A DNA stretch of 64,000 nt, from contig JACGCN010000004.1 of the NCBI GenBank assembly GCA_014905825.1, positions 1,054,001 through 1,118,000 on the forward strand, written 5' to 3'. This DNA is from Lyophyllum atratum. Taxonomy: Eukaryota > Basidiomycota > Agaricomycetes > Agaricales > Lyophyllaceae. Under the pieces are notes generated by a model. That model saw only the letters and a program-made list of their open reading frames with translations. It did not search any database and was not told the origin of the DNA. The position numbers and the translations under genes were made by a program. Below are positions 44,233-56,982 of the stretch, in pieces (positions within the stretch are counted from its first letter, which is position 1; every line of letters begins with the position of its first letter).

Positions 44233-47200
44233 ATGAAGATTGTAACCACCTTTCATCAGCCTTCATCTGTCGTGGCCTCAGTTAAATGCCAACTCTCTTC
44301 AAGAGATCTTGAACACCTGGTCATCGCAAGAGCAAACAGAATCGATGTATATTCTTTACAACCTCATGGCCTCCAGCATCGATGTGGCTTAGAGATATGG
44401 GGCAATGTAATGACTATCAAGAGCGTTCCCATCCCCGTGCGCCCTCATTCCTCCAGCGCTGTGCACATTTGAAACTGACGTGCCATTATGGTAGGGTTCC
44501 TCGCGGTCCAATCTCTTACTTCTGCTAGGTCGGGCCGACCCAGAGCTTGTATTCCTTACCTATACAGAGAATTCATCTGGAATCGGTGCGCTCACAGTGA
44601 AGAAGCAGCTCTCGCTTTATGACCGTACACAGAGCCCCGCCGAGTTCTTCATGGATGTACTTGTTCATCCTTCTGGTAAATTGGCGGCAGTCAGTTGCTA
44701 TAGAGGGAGACTCAAAGTCATAAGTTTCAAGTCTGGAAACTATGACCATGATTTCGATGGGGTGTGAGTTCACAATATGGTCTCATAATTACAATCTCAA
44801 TAATGCTGGGCACAGGTTGCCGGAGAACAATATCTTAGGAGCGGCCTTTCTTCCACTACCCGAAGACGAGTATGGCCTTGCAATCTTATACCTGGACTAT
44901 AAGGGCGTGCAACTCCTCGCTCGCGATATCCTACTCGATGACTTGGAACTGTCCAGTTCACCTTCACCAGTCCTAACACCCACCTCCATCGCACCCAGAA
45001 TTCTGCCCATGCCCGAGACTTTTGTCCCAAAGCTTATACCGGTACCCCCGGAAGCACAAGGAACGGAAGGTGACGATTCCGAAGGTTTCCTGGGCGGCGT
45101 TCTTGTCATTGGCGGCAGGAAGATAATGATGTATGAGCTGGCCAGTAGACAAAGTCAGGCGAAGCAGAGGTCCAAGAAAAGGCGCTTGGACAGTAAAAAG
45201 AAGAATACGGATGCAGCCGAAGCACAGAAGGCGAGAGATAAAGAAATAGAGAGAGAAGAAAGAAAGAGGATTGCTCAAGGAAGTGTGGATTGGCCATGGA
45301 GTGAGGTCTTTGCGTAAGCTCCCACTTTAATTTCCCTGATGTAAGACTATTGAACCTTCTTCAGAATTTGTGTTATTGACCCACTCATTCCGCGTTATTT
45401 GATTGGTGATTGCTTTGGGAGGCTGTCAATGCTGTCCCTGGAAAACGTCAAGGAGAAGGGTCTCGTTCTGCTTCCTCTTGGAGAGGTAGCCGTTGCATTT
45501 ATTGAGCAAGTTGACTTCACGCTTACGCCCTTTCCAGGCCTCTCCGCCGACATCTCTCACCTATCTGACAGCTCAAACTTTGTATCTTGGTTCCCATCAT
45601 GGTGATTCGCAACTATTACAGATCTCCCCCACGCCCACTTCGTCCCTTACCTCGCCTACACTTCCAATACCTTCCGAAATTAAAACCATCGCGGCAGCGA
45701 AGCTCGGTCGTACGTCGACAGGCAAAGGCAAAGGCAGAGCAACTGGCGATGAGGACGAGGGCTCTAGAGACCTTTTAAAAGGCTCTGTTGTCGAGTCACT
45801 GGGTTCCTTCGTCAACGCACTGGAGAGATTCAAAAATATCGCACCAATCATGGACGCTATCTTGGTCGACACTGATGCGAGCGGCGAGGTATATTTTTAT
45901 CGACCTTCTCTGTATGTTTCCTTACTCACATTTGGTTAGCGACAAATTGTGACCTGCTCCGGCGGTGGAAACCAAGGAGCCATAAATGTTGTCAGAAATG
46001 GTGCTGATTTTCTAGAATTAGCGTCTATCCTGGGCTTGACAGACGTTACCGATGTCTGGGCTGTAAGAGACCAATTCGAAGATACGTAAGTCATCCATTG
46101 TTGTAGACCTTACATGTAGATCCTTATGCTCCCAAACAGGATCGACAGCCATATCCTTGTTTCAACTTTGGAGGCGTCGCATCTTTTCCAGATAAACGAT
46201 GCCGACGGTGATACTACACTAACTTACGTGCAAGAAACTGGCGTCACTGAAAAGTCAGGTCTCATAACCAACCTGCCTACTCTTGCATTCGGCAACGTGA
46301 CACATCGCGTGATAAGCGCCTCCGGGAAAGCCAACTATCTGAATTCGCAACTCGTAGTGCAGGTGACCCGGAAAGGGGCGCTCTTGCTTCAGTATGATAT
46401 AGCTACCGGGTACCAGCAGCTAGCCGGGTGGACCAAGAATGGCCTGGATGTAGTGGCAGCGAGCGTCAACCCCAGCCAAGTCCTGTTGGCCCTGAGCGGG
46501 GGAAGATTGGTGTCTTTAGGCATCGCGGACGGCAAGGACTTTCATCCCGTCGTGTGAGTCCCCACCTGTGTTATTTCAAGTTATCTGACCCATGAACCGA
46601 CAGCGACAGCGAAGGGAATCCAGGCGCATTTCCAGAGATCAGCACCGTATCATGCACTCCTCTTGACCCCACGAACCCCTTTTCCAATTATGTCACAGTA
46701 TCATACTGGAGTACAAATGTCATTGAGATATTTGTCCTTGACAGACAAGGCTTCGTTTCCGTCGCCAAATCGTCGCCACTTCCCGCACTTGTTCGTTCCG
46801 CGCTTCTCCATAGTTTTGGTTCCGATCATAGTTCTAAAGGCGAAGATTACCACCCTTATCTACTTGCTGGCTTGGCCGATGGGTCGGTCGTCTATTTTCC
46901 TTGGAAGGACAAGCATCTGAACGACAAGAAGACCATTTCCTTGGGCGATGCTCCCGTGTCTCTGTCCGCGTGCATTGTCGACGGGAAGCGGACAGTGTTT
47001 GCAGCGGGTAGCAGGGCTACGGTACTATCTTGGGAAAAGAGAAGGCTGCACAGTTCGCCAATCATGCTCAAGGTAAAAATTTTGCCAGTAGCCCGTTGTG
47101 GTAGGACTTGACTTGATTCCTTTCTAGGAAGTTGTTGCTGTCTCGCCACTAAACACACCACCTTTTCCGTCGTCTATCATTCTTGCAACACCCACCGGAC

Positions 47201-48757
47201 TTTTCATTGGCAGGATCCAAGACTTGGATAAGATGCACATTCGATCAGTAAGTGTCGTCGAAATCATATCAGAGACGTGGTTTAAATGTGTGTCATTAGA
47301 TTCCTTTAGGACTTGACAACCCATGTCGAATTGCTCATGAACCCAGCTTCAAAGCGTATGGTGTAGGCATCACCCGTACCGAACCTAGCAGAGTCGGCGA
47401 TCCTCCTTGGTTCCAAGCCTCATTCAGACTACTGGACGATGCTACATTCAACAGTAAGGAAGCTCCACTTTATCTAGCAACCTGCTAACCCTTTTCCCAT
47501 AGCACTGGCGAACTTCAAATGTGAACAATATGAAAGAGTCACCACCATAGCAACCTATTCCCCGGTAGTCAATGGAACACCCATGTCGCTGTTCTGTGTC
47601 GGGATATACAGAGATATCGGCGAGATAGAGCCGACGCAGGGCAGACTGCTGATCTTCTCCGCCTATTCCTCCAATTCACAAGCTAGGGCCTCCGGGCTCC
47701 AACTTTACCCAGTGGCGACGGTGGATACCAACGGATGTCCGTACTCTCTGACTATCGTCAACGACATGATTGTGGCAGCAGTCAATTCCGCAGTAAGCTT
47801 CCTACAGAAAAAAAACAGAGTTCGTTGCTAAGCAATTGCTTTGTGTAGGTTAGGCTATACCGACTCAAGGCTTCTGACGACGTTCCAACCTCATCATTCG
47901 GCTTGGAACTGCTCTCAGAATGGAATCATAGCTACGTGGTGGGAAGTCTGGGGTCTTACGGTGATTATATCGTAGCAGGAGACCACATGCGATCCGTCTC
48001 GTTGCTCAAAATCGTTAACGGAAAGCTTCAACATATTGCTAGAGATTTCAAGCCCCTATGGCTGATTTCCGTGGAAGCGTCAGACGAGGAGAATACCATT
48101 GGAGCTAATGTAAGTCGATCGTCTCTGCTTAAACCCGGACTCACCCAGTATTAGCTTGACCTGAATCTTTGTACGTTCACAACGAATCGGGATGCCCTTG
48201 GTCGGTTGAAGTTGGAACGCGACGGCTATTATCACCTCGGTGATATAGTCACTAGGTTCATCCGAGGTGGCCAACATGCTCTTGCATTACTCTTATACTG
48301 ATACCTCTCAGGATCACTAAGTTCATCGAACATGGCAAACAATGCAGCGCTAGAGGCCAAGCACCTATTCTTCACTTCCTCGGGCCGTATTGGCGTGATC
48401 ATCGATATTCAGGATGCTCAGTTATCCTTGGATCTGTCTGCACTCCAAAGAAACCTTGCGGGGGCAATTCCGGGTGTAGGAGTCCCGCATGCGAGGTGTG
48501 TTGATCTCGAGGGGTTCCACTCATGATGTGCTGACCTCTTGGGCAGGTTCCGGGCCCCCAAAGATGACCAGGGCCGCAGCGATCCAGCTGGATCTACCGG
48601 CTTCATTGATGGGGACTTCCTAGAACAGTTCCTCACTCATCTAGGATCTCCCGAAGTAATGGAAAAAATCGTAGCAGGCAACAATGAACCCGAAAGGCTT
48701 ACGATGCCCATCAATGAGATGCAAAAGGTTCTAGAAAACTTGCAAAACATGCATTGA
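44233..48757 (+). CDS. ddb1: DDB1, adaptor of CUL4 ubiquitin ligases
   Basis: Large beta-propeller protein of the DDB1/CPSF-A/Rse1 family; links substrate receptors (DCAFs) to Cullin 4 and acts in UV repair and replication control. Many exons, over 1,100 residues. Start MKIVTTFHQPSSVVASVKCQ, then RANRIDVYSLQPHGL, LLLGRADPELVFLTY, VLVHPSGKLAAVSCYRGRLK and LPENNILGAAFLPL. A basic insert (KQRSKKRRLDSKKK) sits in the first propeller and looks like a lineage-specific loop. Later come LYLGSHHGDSQLLQ, RIQDLDKMHIRSIPLG, GLQLYPVATVDTNGCPYSL, YGDYIVAGDHMRSVSLLKI and DLDLNLCTFTTNRDALGRLK. The C-terminal helical domain is FIDGDFLEQFLTHLGSPEVM, ending NEMQKVLENLQNMH. The family is certain; DDB1 rather than the CPSF paralogue is supported by the C-terminal FIDGDLIE-like motif. 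Confidence 0.92.
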
Positions 48758-48922
48758 TGGTAACAAGCAACAGAATGAATACTATGTACAATGAGAATGT
48801 ATGTACTACTAAATAATGTTAACCGAGAAAGTGTTCAAGAAGGAATGAGTATGGGCACGAAGTGGGAATTTGTTGATATGGGTGTGTGATTCGTGGGTAT
48901 GTTCTGGAAAGCAAGGAAGGGG

Positions 48923-51900
48923 TTAGATCACCACAGCGGTGAAATACCATCGAAGATACTGCCAAATAGTCAAAGAGAAGGTTCTGGTGGAGGACGTCGG
49001 ATATGCTTGGTCGACATCGACATCGGTTGGGGGTGGGGCAAAATAGAACCCAGCGAGAAGGACAAGGTAACTAAACAGACGGTCAGTAGATGCGCAGTCA
49101 TGGTAAAAGTGTCTGAGTACCTGAGGATAAGAATGCTCCCTCTGTGGTAATTACTCTTCGCCTCAATCCATGTATACGTCATTAGAAACACCGAAAGGAT
49201 AATCGAGACGACATCCCATCGGGGAAAGATGAGTCTGAGGATATAGTGAGTATTATATGTGCAGCCCGTTGGTACGATACTTACGTGAAAGTGTTGCCAA
49301 GTTCCCCCATGGTACCAGGGCTATACCAGGCGGAGAAAGCCACCATCGCAGGAATTTGAAGCAGGCAGACCTGCAGCGCATAAGCAGATCCAATCTCCAT
49401 GCTGAACAGGAGCGGTTAGATAGAGACCTAGATAAAGGCGAAGGGGATACGAACCTGAGCGCGATGTTATTGTTGAGCGCGAACGACATGGCGTTCATGA
49501 ACTCAGTTGTGTTAGGAACTAGAGCAAACAAGGTAACACCGAGGAACTTCTCATCGATACCAGAGTCTTCAAGAACAACATCGACGACATCGACGAGAAG
49601 CTCTGAGAGGCATGAGCATGAGCGTAGTCTCGACGGGCTCTAGATTTAAAAATCATACCCGCAATAACAGCATAAAGAGCCGTGCACGTAAGTAACACAC
49701 TCGCACTAGTTGTACGACTCCAAGATGGTGCGTCGTGTCCATGTGCTTCGCCCGACTCATCTGCAGCAGATGCTCTGGATTTCGCAGAGTGTGCATGCGC
49801 CTGCTGGTGCCGCAGCGCGCTGACCGTCGCCACTGCGACCGCCCGGGTGAAGTCATCAGTAGTCATTGTCTCTGGAACGTGCAAGCTGTCCTTGACGGTC
49901 CGGTCCACGGTTTCTAAAACGGGGGTGAATAGAGGCTGGTTCTGATTAGTAGCGTAGGACACACGACGCTGCTGCGATGGAGAAACAGGGTGGTTGCTCT
50001 CCATGCGAGTGGAGGCTTCCACGGTGCTCGTAGGGTACGACCGAGAGCCTTCGCGGGGGATGGGGGTCACATGGACGTTGTGGGGTTTGCGTTGTGCCTG
50101 CGGTTGGTTTGAAGGGACAAGTCGCTGATACAACGAAGTCCGATGAGGTGGAATCTCGACATGATGCATAAGTGACTGAGGGTTTTGCCAGATCTGAGTG
50201 GCATGGGTGCGGAGGGAGAACCATAAGCCGATGAGGTAGGACTGGTAGGATCTGTTAGCCGTGCAACACAGTCCCGAATATATTGCACTCACGAAGATTA
50301 ACACCGTGGCACAGAAATACATAAGTGACTTAACGGTCGATTGATAAAAGGGATCAGTCGCGGGGTCTGGGTGCCGATAGTAGCAGTGATCACACTTCCA
50401 TGTGGCATCTCCTGGACTCTTCGGTGACGTCGGACAGCCAGTGCAGACAAGTTGGAACTAAAAATGGAATCAGTCATCTCGACAATTTCCGAGAAATCCA
50501 ACACATACATTTCCGTAGGTTTGGTAGAAGAGAGTGGGAGCCAATGTTCCGATGATAGCCATGATCAACATCATACTCGTGACACCAGCACTCTTCGCGT
50601 TGAACTTCTGTTCTTTCCGCCTGAGGGCCGCGCTGCACATACTCATTCCAGGCATGAGCAAGACTCCGGCAAGCAAGCTTCCTATGATGGAACCTTCTAC
50701 AAGCCTACCCTTTCCTTCTGTTAGGGCAAAGGAATATAGGATGATCTCAATGATGGAGCCAAATGTCGCATTGATGACCGCTCCCATCCCGATGGAGGAC
50801 TGTGCAGAAATGGAGGCTACGGCCATCCCAATGAAGTATGAAAGTGGAATGACGCTGAGAAGAGAAAGGATGAATATCACTCCACGAGAGGCGATGGCCG
50901 CTAGAAACGCAGGAACATTCTTCCCTTCCTTCTCCAGCTTATCGGCCATTGGGAGAAGGACCATTCCATCGAAGATGACGAAGAAGACAACGGGAAGGAG
51001 GTTCACAAAAAGGATGTTAACGCCGCCCACTGTATACTTGTAGTATTGCAAGCCAACAGCGCGGTATGTGCACAGCAATACCGTAGAAGTCGGGGATCCC
51101 GATGGCGCCAGTTGTCCCTCCGCCAATCTAGGATGCTTGACGGAAAACTGGGGAGTCTGAGGGGTGTCCTCGCCGTCCGCTGCACCGTCTGTGTCCTGGG
51201 TGGGTTCGCTCTCGCCAGAGGACATGATAATGGATGGAGGAGCAGCGCAAAAGCGGATGGAGGTGGGGTGTGCAAACAGATGCTTGAGAAGAGCCCAGTT
51301 TAATTTGGCCATAGGGATGGTTACGACGAGGCCCCAGCAAATGAGACACACGGTTAGCATGAGGGGTGCAATGATGGTGGTGATGGCGAGCCAAAAGCAC
51401 ACTTTGCCCAGCAGGTCGCTGCCTGTTATCTTGGCCACTCCAATTGAGCCCGAAGAGGCGGCTGGTGATACGTCTGTCGTGCCGTAGGACTTGGATGGAG
51501 CAGACATGCTCCCTTTCTGTTGTTGAAGAAGGGAGGTACCTTCCCCAGGAACATCAGTATTCCATGAGACGTTCTGAGAGCGCTGCGGTGCATGGTTATT
51601 GGGAACAGTGGAGGACTGTTCATCACCAGGCGCGCCACGAATGGTGGAGGAGGAATCATTCTGGTCTGCGGGTTGCGGCCGTGGTGACGCTCCACGCACC
51701 GTGTTTCCATCGGATCCACTACTAGACTGGCGTTCATGAGCGCTCTCGTCTTCATCATCGTCATCTTTGACGGAATCCGCTGCATCAAGATCGCCTTCAA
51801 CATATTTCCCAAACGGCCATGCAAGATACCACCCTAACCCATACAGAAACGAAGAGTACCGCTTCCCTCCCTGAGGGACGATGTAAAGGACACCGGCGAG

Positions 51901-52587
51901 AGTTATACAGGTGGCTGCTAACCACCAACCGAAAGCAACAACCCAAAATATGTTTCCTGGGAGAAGATGACGCTCTGCTTGGGCAGAGGGAACTGCATGA
52001 AGTGCCTGGTCGGCATAACGGGTGAGGGAACGTGATTTCTTGTACAAGGCAGGCTTCCAGATGGGCAGACCGAAAGGATGTTGAACATTAATGAGAGACT
52101 GGCGTTCCTTCAGAGTGATTGGATCATCGTCCCCGTCTGACGCCTCTCCGTCCTCCGCTACGGCTTCTTCGGTGGCAGTGGCCTTGCCGCGCCTTGCCAG
52201 AGAGGCCGGTACGGTGCCAGTATCGTCTTCGTCTTCGTTATTATCATCGTCTTCTCCATCCTCTTCCCCCAGGACGCTGCTACGATGTGCATGACTCCCT
52301 CTGTGAGAGCTACTTCTGCTAGCGCTCCTGTGAAGTCGGTTGGCCGAGTGGGCAGACGAACTTCGAATAAGAATGGGAGGTAGTGGACTACGCGTATTCG
52401 GTGTCGAGGATGTTGAGGTTGCTACAAAATACGAGGTTCCCTGATTGTGGTGCTGGGGAGTGTCTGTCGCTGACCATTGAGAGCCATGACTAACGGTACG
52501 GTGGAGATGGCTGAATGGAGTGGGAGTGGAGGACAGAATTAGGGAGTCGTTATCGTCAGACGGTGGAGAGGGTATGTGCGTGGACAT
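48923..52587 (-). CDS. Vacuolar cation/H+ antiporter, CAX/Vnx1-like
   Basis: CaCA-superfamily exchanger of the fungal Vnx1 (low-affinity vacuolar monovalent cation/H+) subgroup. A long acidic, Ser-rich N-terminus (GEEDGEDDDNNEDEDDTGT) precedes the membrane core. First CAX repeat: GMGAVINATFGSIIEIILYS. A hydrophilic insert with cysteines (CTGCPTSP; WKCDHCYYRHPDPATDPFYQ) sits between membrane helices, as in Vnx1 proteins. Second repeat: KFLGVTLFALVPNTTEFMNA. Both deviate from the GNxxE of canonical Ca2+ transporters, which fits the Vnx1 branch. After the core a cytosolic loop is rich in Pro, Ser and Arg. The last exon ends SLTIWQYLRWYFTAVVI. Roughly 1,100 residues. Confidence 0.86.
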
Positions 52588-52716
52588 CGCCGAGGGCGGC
52601 GCAGTCGATGTCCTCGATTACTTGGCGCTGTCGTCGTCGCAAACAGCCAGCACACCCAAGATATCTATTTATAGGTTATATTACCACGGCAACCCTTTCA
52701 ACATAATCTAATCTAA

Positions 52717-54794
52717 TCACTTGCGAGCCAGCTTTTCATGCAGCTGTGCACCCTTCAACTTGGCACGTAGGTACTCCAGCCGTGCCGCATACCGCTCACT
52801 GACCTCCGCTCGCCGTCTCTGGATATCGTCCATCTCGCTCTCAATCCTCCCCTCTTCCGTCTTTGTATCAGGCGTAGACGGCTCGTTCTCGGGAACTGCA
52901 CTCATTGTCATATGGCTTGTGCTCCGAGTCAGACTCACGTTCGAAACGCTGGCCACCCCAAGGTTCCCATAGGTTGCGGGCAATGCAGGCACGGGCGGAA
53001 CATCACTCCGTCCGCCGAGTTTCCACTCCTGCGACCCGACGCTCGATGTCGAGTTCTTCCGATGTAACGACCCTGACCTCGTCACATTTAAAGACAGTGA
53101 GGGATTTAGGCCTGTTTTCGCCCGCGGCTTGCGACCAGAATGAGCGGATCGAGCCATAGAAGCCGCTGTTCCCGCAGAAGTTGTTGACCTCAACGACGCA
53201 ACATCGCTGTCCGCGATGACAATACGTCGTTGTGACCTTGTTTCGGGAGCAAACCACGTCGAATCAAGCAGTGTCGTGCTCTCTGACAATGGAACTCTAC
53301 TCTGGTGCCGTTGAAGCCTCGCGAGCGTCGTCATCTCCAGACCGTTAAATGCGTCCATTAGCCTCCTAGCCTCCGCCTCGACGGCCGTTATCTCTTGGCG
53401 TATGTCTGCCGTGGTCTTCAAATGCTCATCATCGTGCATACCGGGATTAAAAGTTGAGTTTCTGGGTGCGTCACTACCAATGATGCGACCACCAGGAAAC
53501 GACGAGGGTGGTGTGGCGAAGCGGCGAATGCTTGCGGCTGAGCGTGATGCACTCAGTGGTGTATGTGGTGAGTGGTCCGACTGGGATCCCATGCCAGTAC
53601 GTGAGGATATGGATATGGTATCGGCTTGGGTACGTGATGTAGTGGTGCGGACAGATGATGCGCTGGACTTTTTAGATAGTCCGCGCCTGAAGATGTTAGA
53701 TGACATAGACGCGGAGGAGAATATGCTTGAGGTATCGCTGTAGTCATTTGAGCCAGAGGGTGTCCGTCGGCTCGTTGCGCGGCGGAGAAAACTTGCAACC
53801 CCTGAGGTTATTGAGCTCTTGGATCGGATGGAAGGAGAACGGTTGATTTCAACTTGGAAATTTGACAGTGGCCGGGGTATAGCTGCACACCACAGTAGTC
53901 AGAAGGGAAACAAGGTTACGATATCGCATGGCATACTCACGTTTGCCTTCCTGGGTGGCACCCGTCCCAAATGGACGCGGTCGGGAGACGGGAACGACGG
54001 GGGCCTCCGTTGGTACGGTTGTGCTTGTCGCGAATCTCTCAAATAGATTTTGTCGGAGTAGCCGGTACTCGTCGTCACTATGAGAAAAAGAAAAATATGG
54101 ATATATGCTATTGGTGGCCTGGAACGTGCACTGACTTGAGAAGTCCTTCAGAGTTCGCAACTGCGAGTTCATTAAGTCGTTGGGCTAATGTCATGCTGTT
54201 ACACGCATGTTTGGCTCGTCAATACTCTGCAATACACAGGAGCAGTGACAAGGACCTACGTAACGTTATCAGTGGGTCGTCGGGGGGAGGGCGATACGAT
54301 ATTTGAGTTCTGGTGCCGGAGAGCAGATGCAGATGAGACTCGTGAAGGTGAAGGAGATGGGGGTGGGCCCATATCCGAAGTCTTGTACGTGCTTTTCCGA
54401 GGGGGGGTGGGTGGTAGGGACTTGCTTTCCAGCTGGACGCGTAGGATGCTGGGGCCTGCACTTCTAGTTGCATTTTGGCTCTTAGAAAGCGGGCTCGGTT
54501 GTCGGATGCGCGCGGAAGAAGACGGCTCAGGGTTCGACAGGGTTTGAGCGGAGGATGCGCTCGGTGTTGTGAAGGAGGGAGAAGTATGGTCGTCGCGTTC
54601 TTTGCCCTTATTTTTGCCGTACTAAACGTAAAAGCAGCGCTGTAAACCTGTAGTTCTTTGATGAGCCGCGAAAATCATGAACGCACAAATCTGGACCGGA
54701 TGACATTGACAACCGAATTGTCGTTGGATTCCTTGGTCGCTGTCGGGACATAGTTCTCGGTGCCTTCAGCCTTTCTGGAGGAGAAAAAGCCCAT
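52717..54794 (-). CDS. Conserved coiled-coil hypothetical protein
   Basis: Unnamed basidiomycete protein. N-terminus MGFFSSRKAEGTENYVPTAT with VVNVIRSRFYGKNKGKERDD, then a Ser/Pro/Arg-rich region, the helical block MTLAQRLNELAVANSEGLL joined to DDEYRLLRQNLFERFA, and PTEAPVVPVSRPRPF. A basic Ser-rich stretch (ASFLRRATSRRTP; SSIFSSASMSSNIFRRGLS) follows. C-terminal coils are IRQEITAVEAEARRLMDAFN and IESEMDDIQRRRAEVSERYA, ending LHEKLARK. At least five exons. Around 54450-54540 the frame changes between PSSSARIRQP and SKSQNATRSAG; a 76-bp intron or a single-base difference would explain it. Glycine-2 after MGFF could be acylated (inference). Function unknown. Confidence 0.7.
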
Positions 54795-55569
54795 CTCCGC
54801 ATTACGTTGGTTGGCGGTCTTGGAGATATAGAGCGGGCCCTCGTCAGAAAAAGAGAGCGACTTTGGCCAGGAGTGGGATAGTCTGTAAATCACACATGCT
54901 GATTTTGCTCTATTCCATTATTTCCATGCATGTCCCCATCAAAACGATCAATCAAGTCTTCAGGGCCAGGGAATTTATTTAGATCAGGCTCAGGCTGGGC
55001 ATGAGGCCCATCCCGACTCGCCGAGGATACGATTTTTGCTGCTCAAAATCGACGCGTTCCGCGATGTGATACATAGGGAGGTTCCTGGAGGTTCTCATCT
55101 TTATAAGACAAGCTCAACTGTCAAAGACATACGAATCTGATGCCTCAGTCACAACTTCGGACCAAACGTCCCAAGAAAAAATGGTAGCGTTCTCATAACC
55201 TCCGATTGGAGGTCGAGATTATCAACCTTTGACCGTTGGCGGTCCGGGTTCACATCACAGAACTACCCGTGGAGTGAGAGACCTTTCTTGATGCTTCCTT
55301 GGTAAGTACAGATGACCCGCCTGCTGCTACGGGAACGTAACGATTGCACCCGCTCAGTCCACCAATTGGACGGAATACTTATCAGGTTAGACCCCTACAC
55401 CCTACACCGGTACCGCAAATCACACATTTTAGGTTTGACTATGTAAATAGAGAGAATAGCCTTGACAGGCCACCCCAGTAGTAAAATCCCTGAAATAGAG
55501 TACTTCCCTTGCCACGATGACTTATTAAACGACAACCTGAAGGAGGGATAGATTTAGTGGAAACTTTAA
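54795..55569. other. Intergenic
   Basis: About 775 bp upstream of the coiled-coil gene and downstream of the GH43. No gene, repeat or RNA gene recognised. Confidence 0.45.
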
Positions 55570-56900
55570 TCATGTTATAAGGAGTGTACGAACTGGCCAA
55601 CTACCGGAGAAATCGAGGCGATTGATACCAAGCTGGAATTCAACATATCAAACAGACGAGGTGAGCCTTCTATCGTTGAACTTACGAAGCTGCCAGACGG
55701 TGTACAATAGTCTGACATGAAAGCGGTCAATTAGATTGAGAATAAAGGAGGCCACGATCACGTACGGTAAATGAGCAGGGGACCGTCAATATCAGTCATA
55801 ATGTCTTGTCCGCCAGGCCCGATAATCTACAAGGTCGTTCAGTAGAGCTAGAGGGAATATTCAAACTCTCACGTACTCTATCATGAGTGCCGAGGACAAG
55901 TGTTCCACCACCGCTTGTCAAGGCGGTACCAGATTGATCAACGAAACCACTGGCAGTCGCGCTGACATTATGAAAAATGAAAGAGATTATCGCCTCGAAG
56001 GGACATGAGATCCACCTTGAAAACCTCCCAACTCTGATGTTGTAGGTGCTCGAGGTTCCCTGGCAACAGTTGTCCCAAGAAGAGAACAAGTAATAGAAAC
56101 TGCCGAATTTGTAGATGACGCTGGCCTCAATCGCTCCGCCGTTCGCCGCGCGTTGTGCCAACGCGGTGACAGACGAGCTGGCCGGTTTCTCGCTGGAGAA
56201 ACTCAACCTAGATACAATGTTTGTAAAGTGTCGTTGATGACAATAAAGTGACGAACGTTTGTAATTTTATGCCTGTCCAGAAACTGCCCAGAGAAAGAAG
56301 CCAGTTGCTACCGTCTATCAAGTCATAAATAGTTCAGCCGGGGACGACGGTCGTTGAAAACCTACCAATCAGGAGACTCTAGAAAAGAAAGTAAGTTCTT
56401 GTTCTTTCAAAAGCTTGAATTTACTAACTTAGGGTCAATAGCCTAATCACTGTTATTGACGATTGTTCCAAGAACAGGAATAATAGTCAACTCACATTGT
56501 AGTTGTTGGCATTGGAAGTCGATGTGACTAGGCCCTCGTTCACGAAGCTGCCTGCTAGGCTGTGAAAAGAGGCCCACGCAGTTGGACACGAGTTTACCAG
56601 GCAATCCCGTAAATAACTTTGCAAATAATTCGGGCCCAGAGCGATGCGTCATGTCGAAGACCTGGGGGGGTCAAACCCTATGACTTGTTGACCGTAGAAT
56701 ATTGATTATCAGTCGGGCTACTCGCACTAAATGACCACGAGTCTTTCGTGCCATCAGGAAGACTTGCTTGAACGAGGTGTCCTTGAAAATCCGTCGAGCG
56801 GCAGCCTTAGAGTGTCGCAACCCGATCGCAAAGATAACAACGGGTATCCATCACACGCCTTTCTTGAATGCAGGAAAGCGAGTGGTCGTGATCATGACTG
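55570..56900 (-). pseudogene. GH43 arabinanase/arabinofuranosidase-type gene, 5' part eroded
   Basis: The C-terminal two thirds splice cleanly into a family-43 glycoside hydrolase: GPELFAKLFTGLP, AGSFVNEGLVTSTSNANNYN, AIDPNLLIDGSNWLLSLGSF, SSSVTALAQRAANGGAIEAS, IYKFGSFYYLFSSWDNCCQG, TSSTYNIRVG, SGFVDQSGTALTSGGG, IIGPGGQDIMTDIDGPLLIY and LGINRLDFSGSWPV. The transition-state Asp (AIDPN) and general-acid Glu (AIEAS) are present. The 5' part is not: the HDP general-base block reads HDHDHSLS, the frame shifts in the YFLFATG-like stretch, and the NLWAPD blade is missing in the ~100 bp where it should be. No signal peptide is found. Secreted arabinan degradation is the family role; this copy is probably inactive. 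Confidence 0.65.
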
Positions 56901-56982
56901 TCTACAAATACATGGGAAGTAGCGTGCGTCGATAACAGATTGAAGGAAACGAGAATAAATTAGACCTGGGTGAGCGGCGAGG

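Noticed and set aside
50534..51043. 169-codon plus-strand frame opposite the antiporter
   Set aside because: Antisense reading of the transmembrane CAX region.
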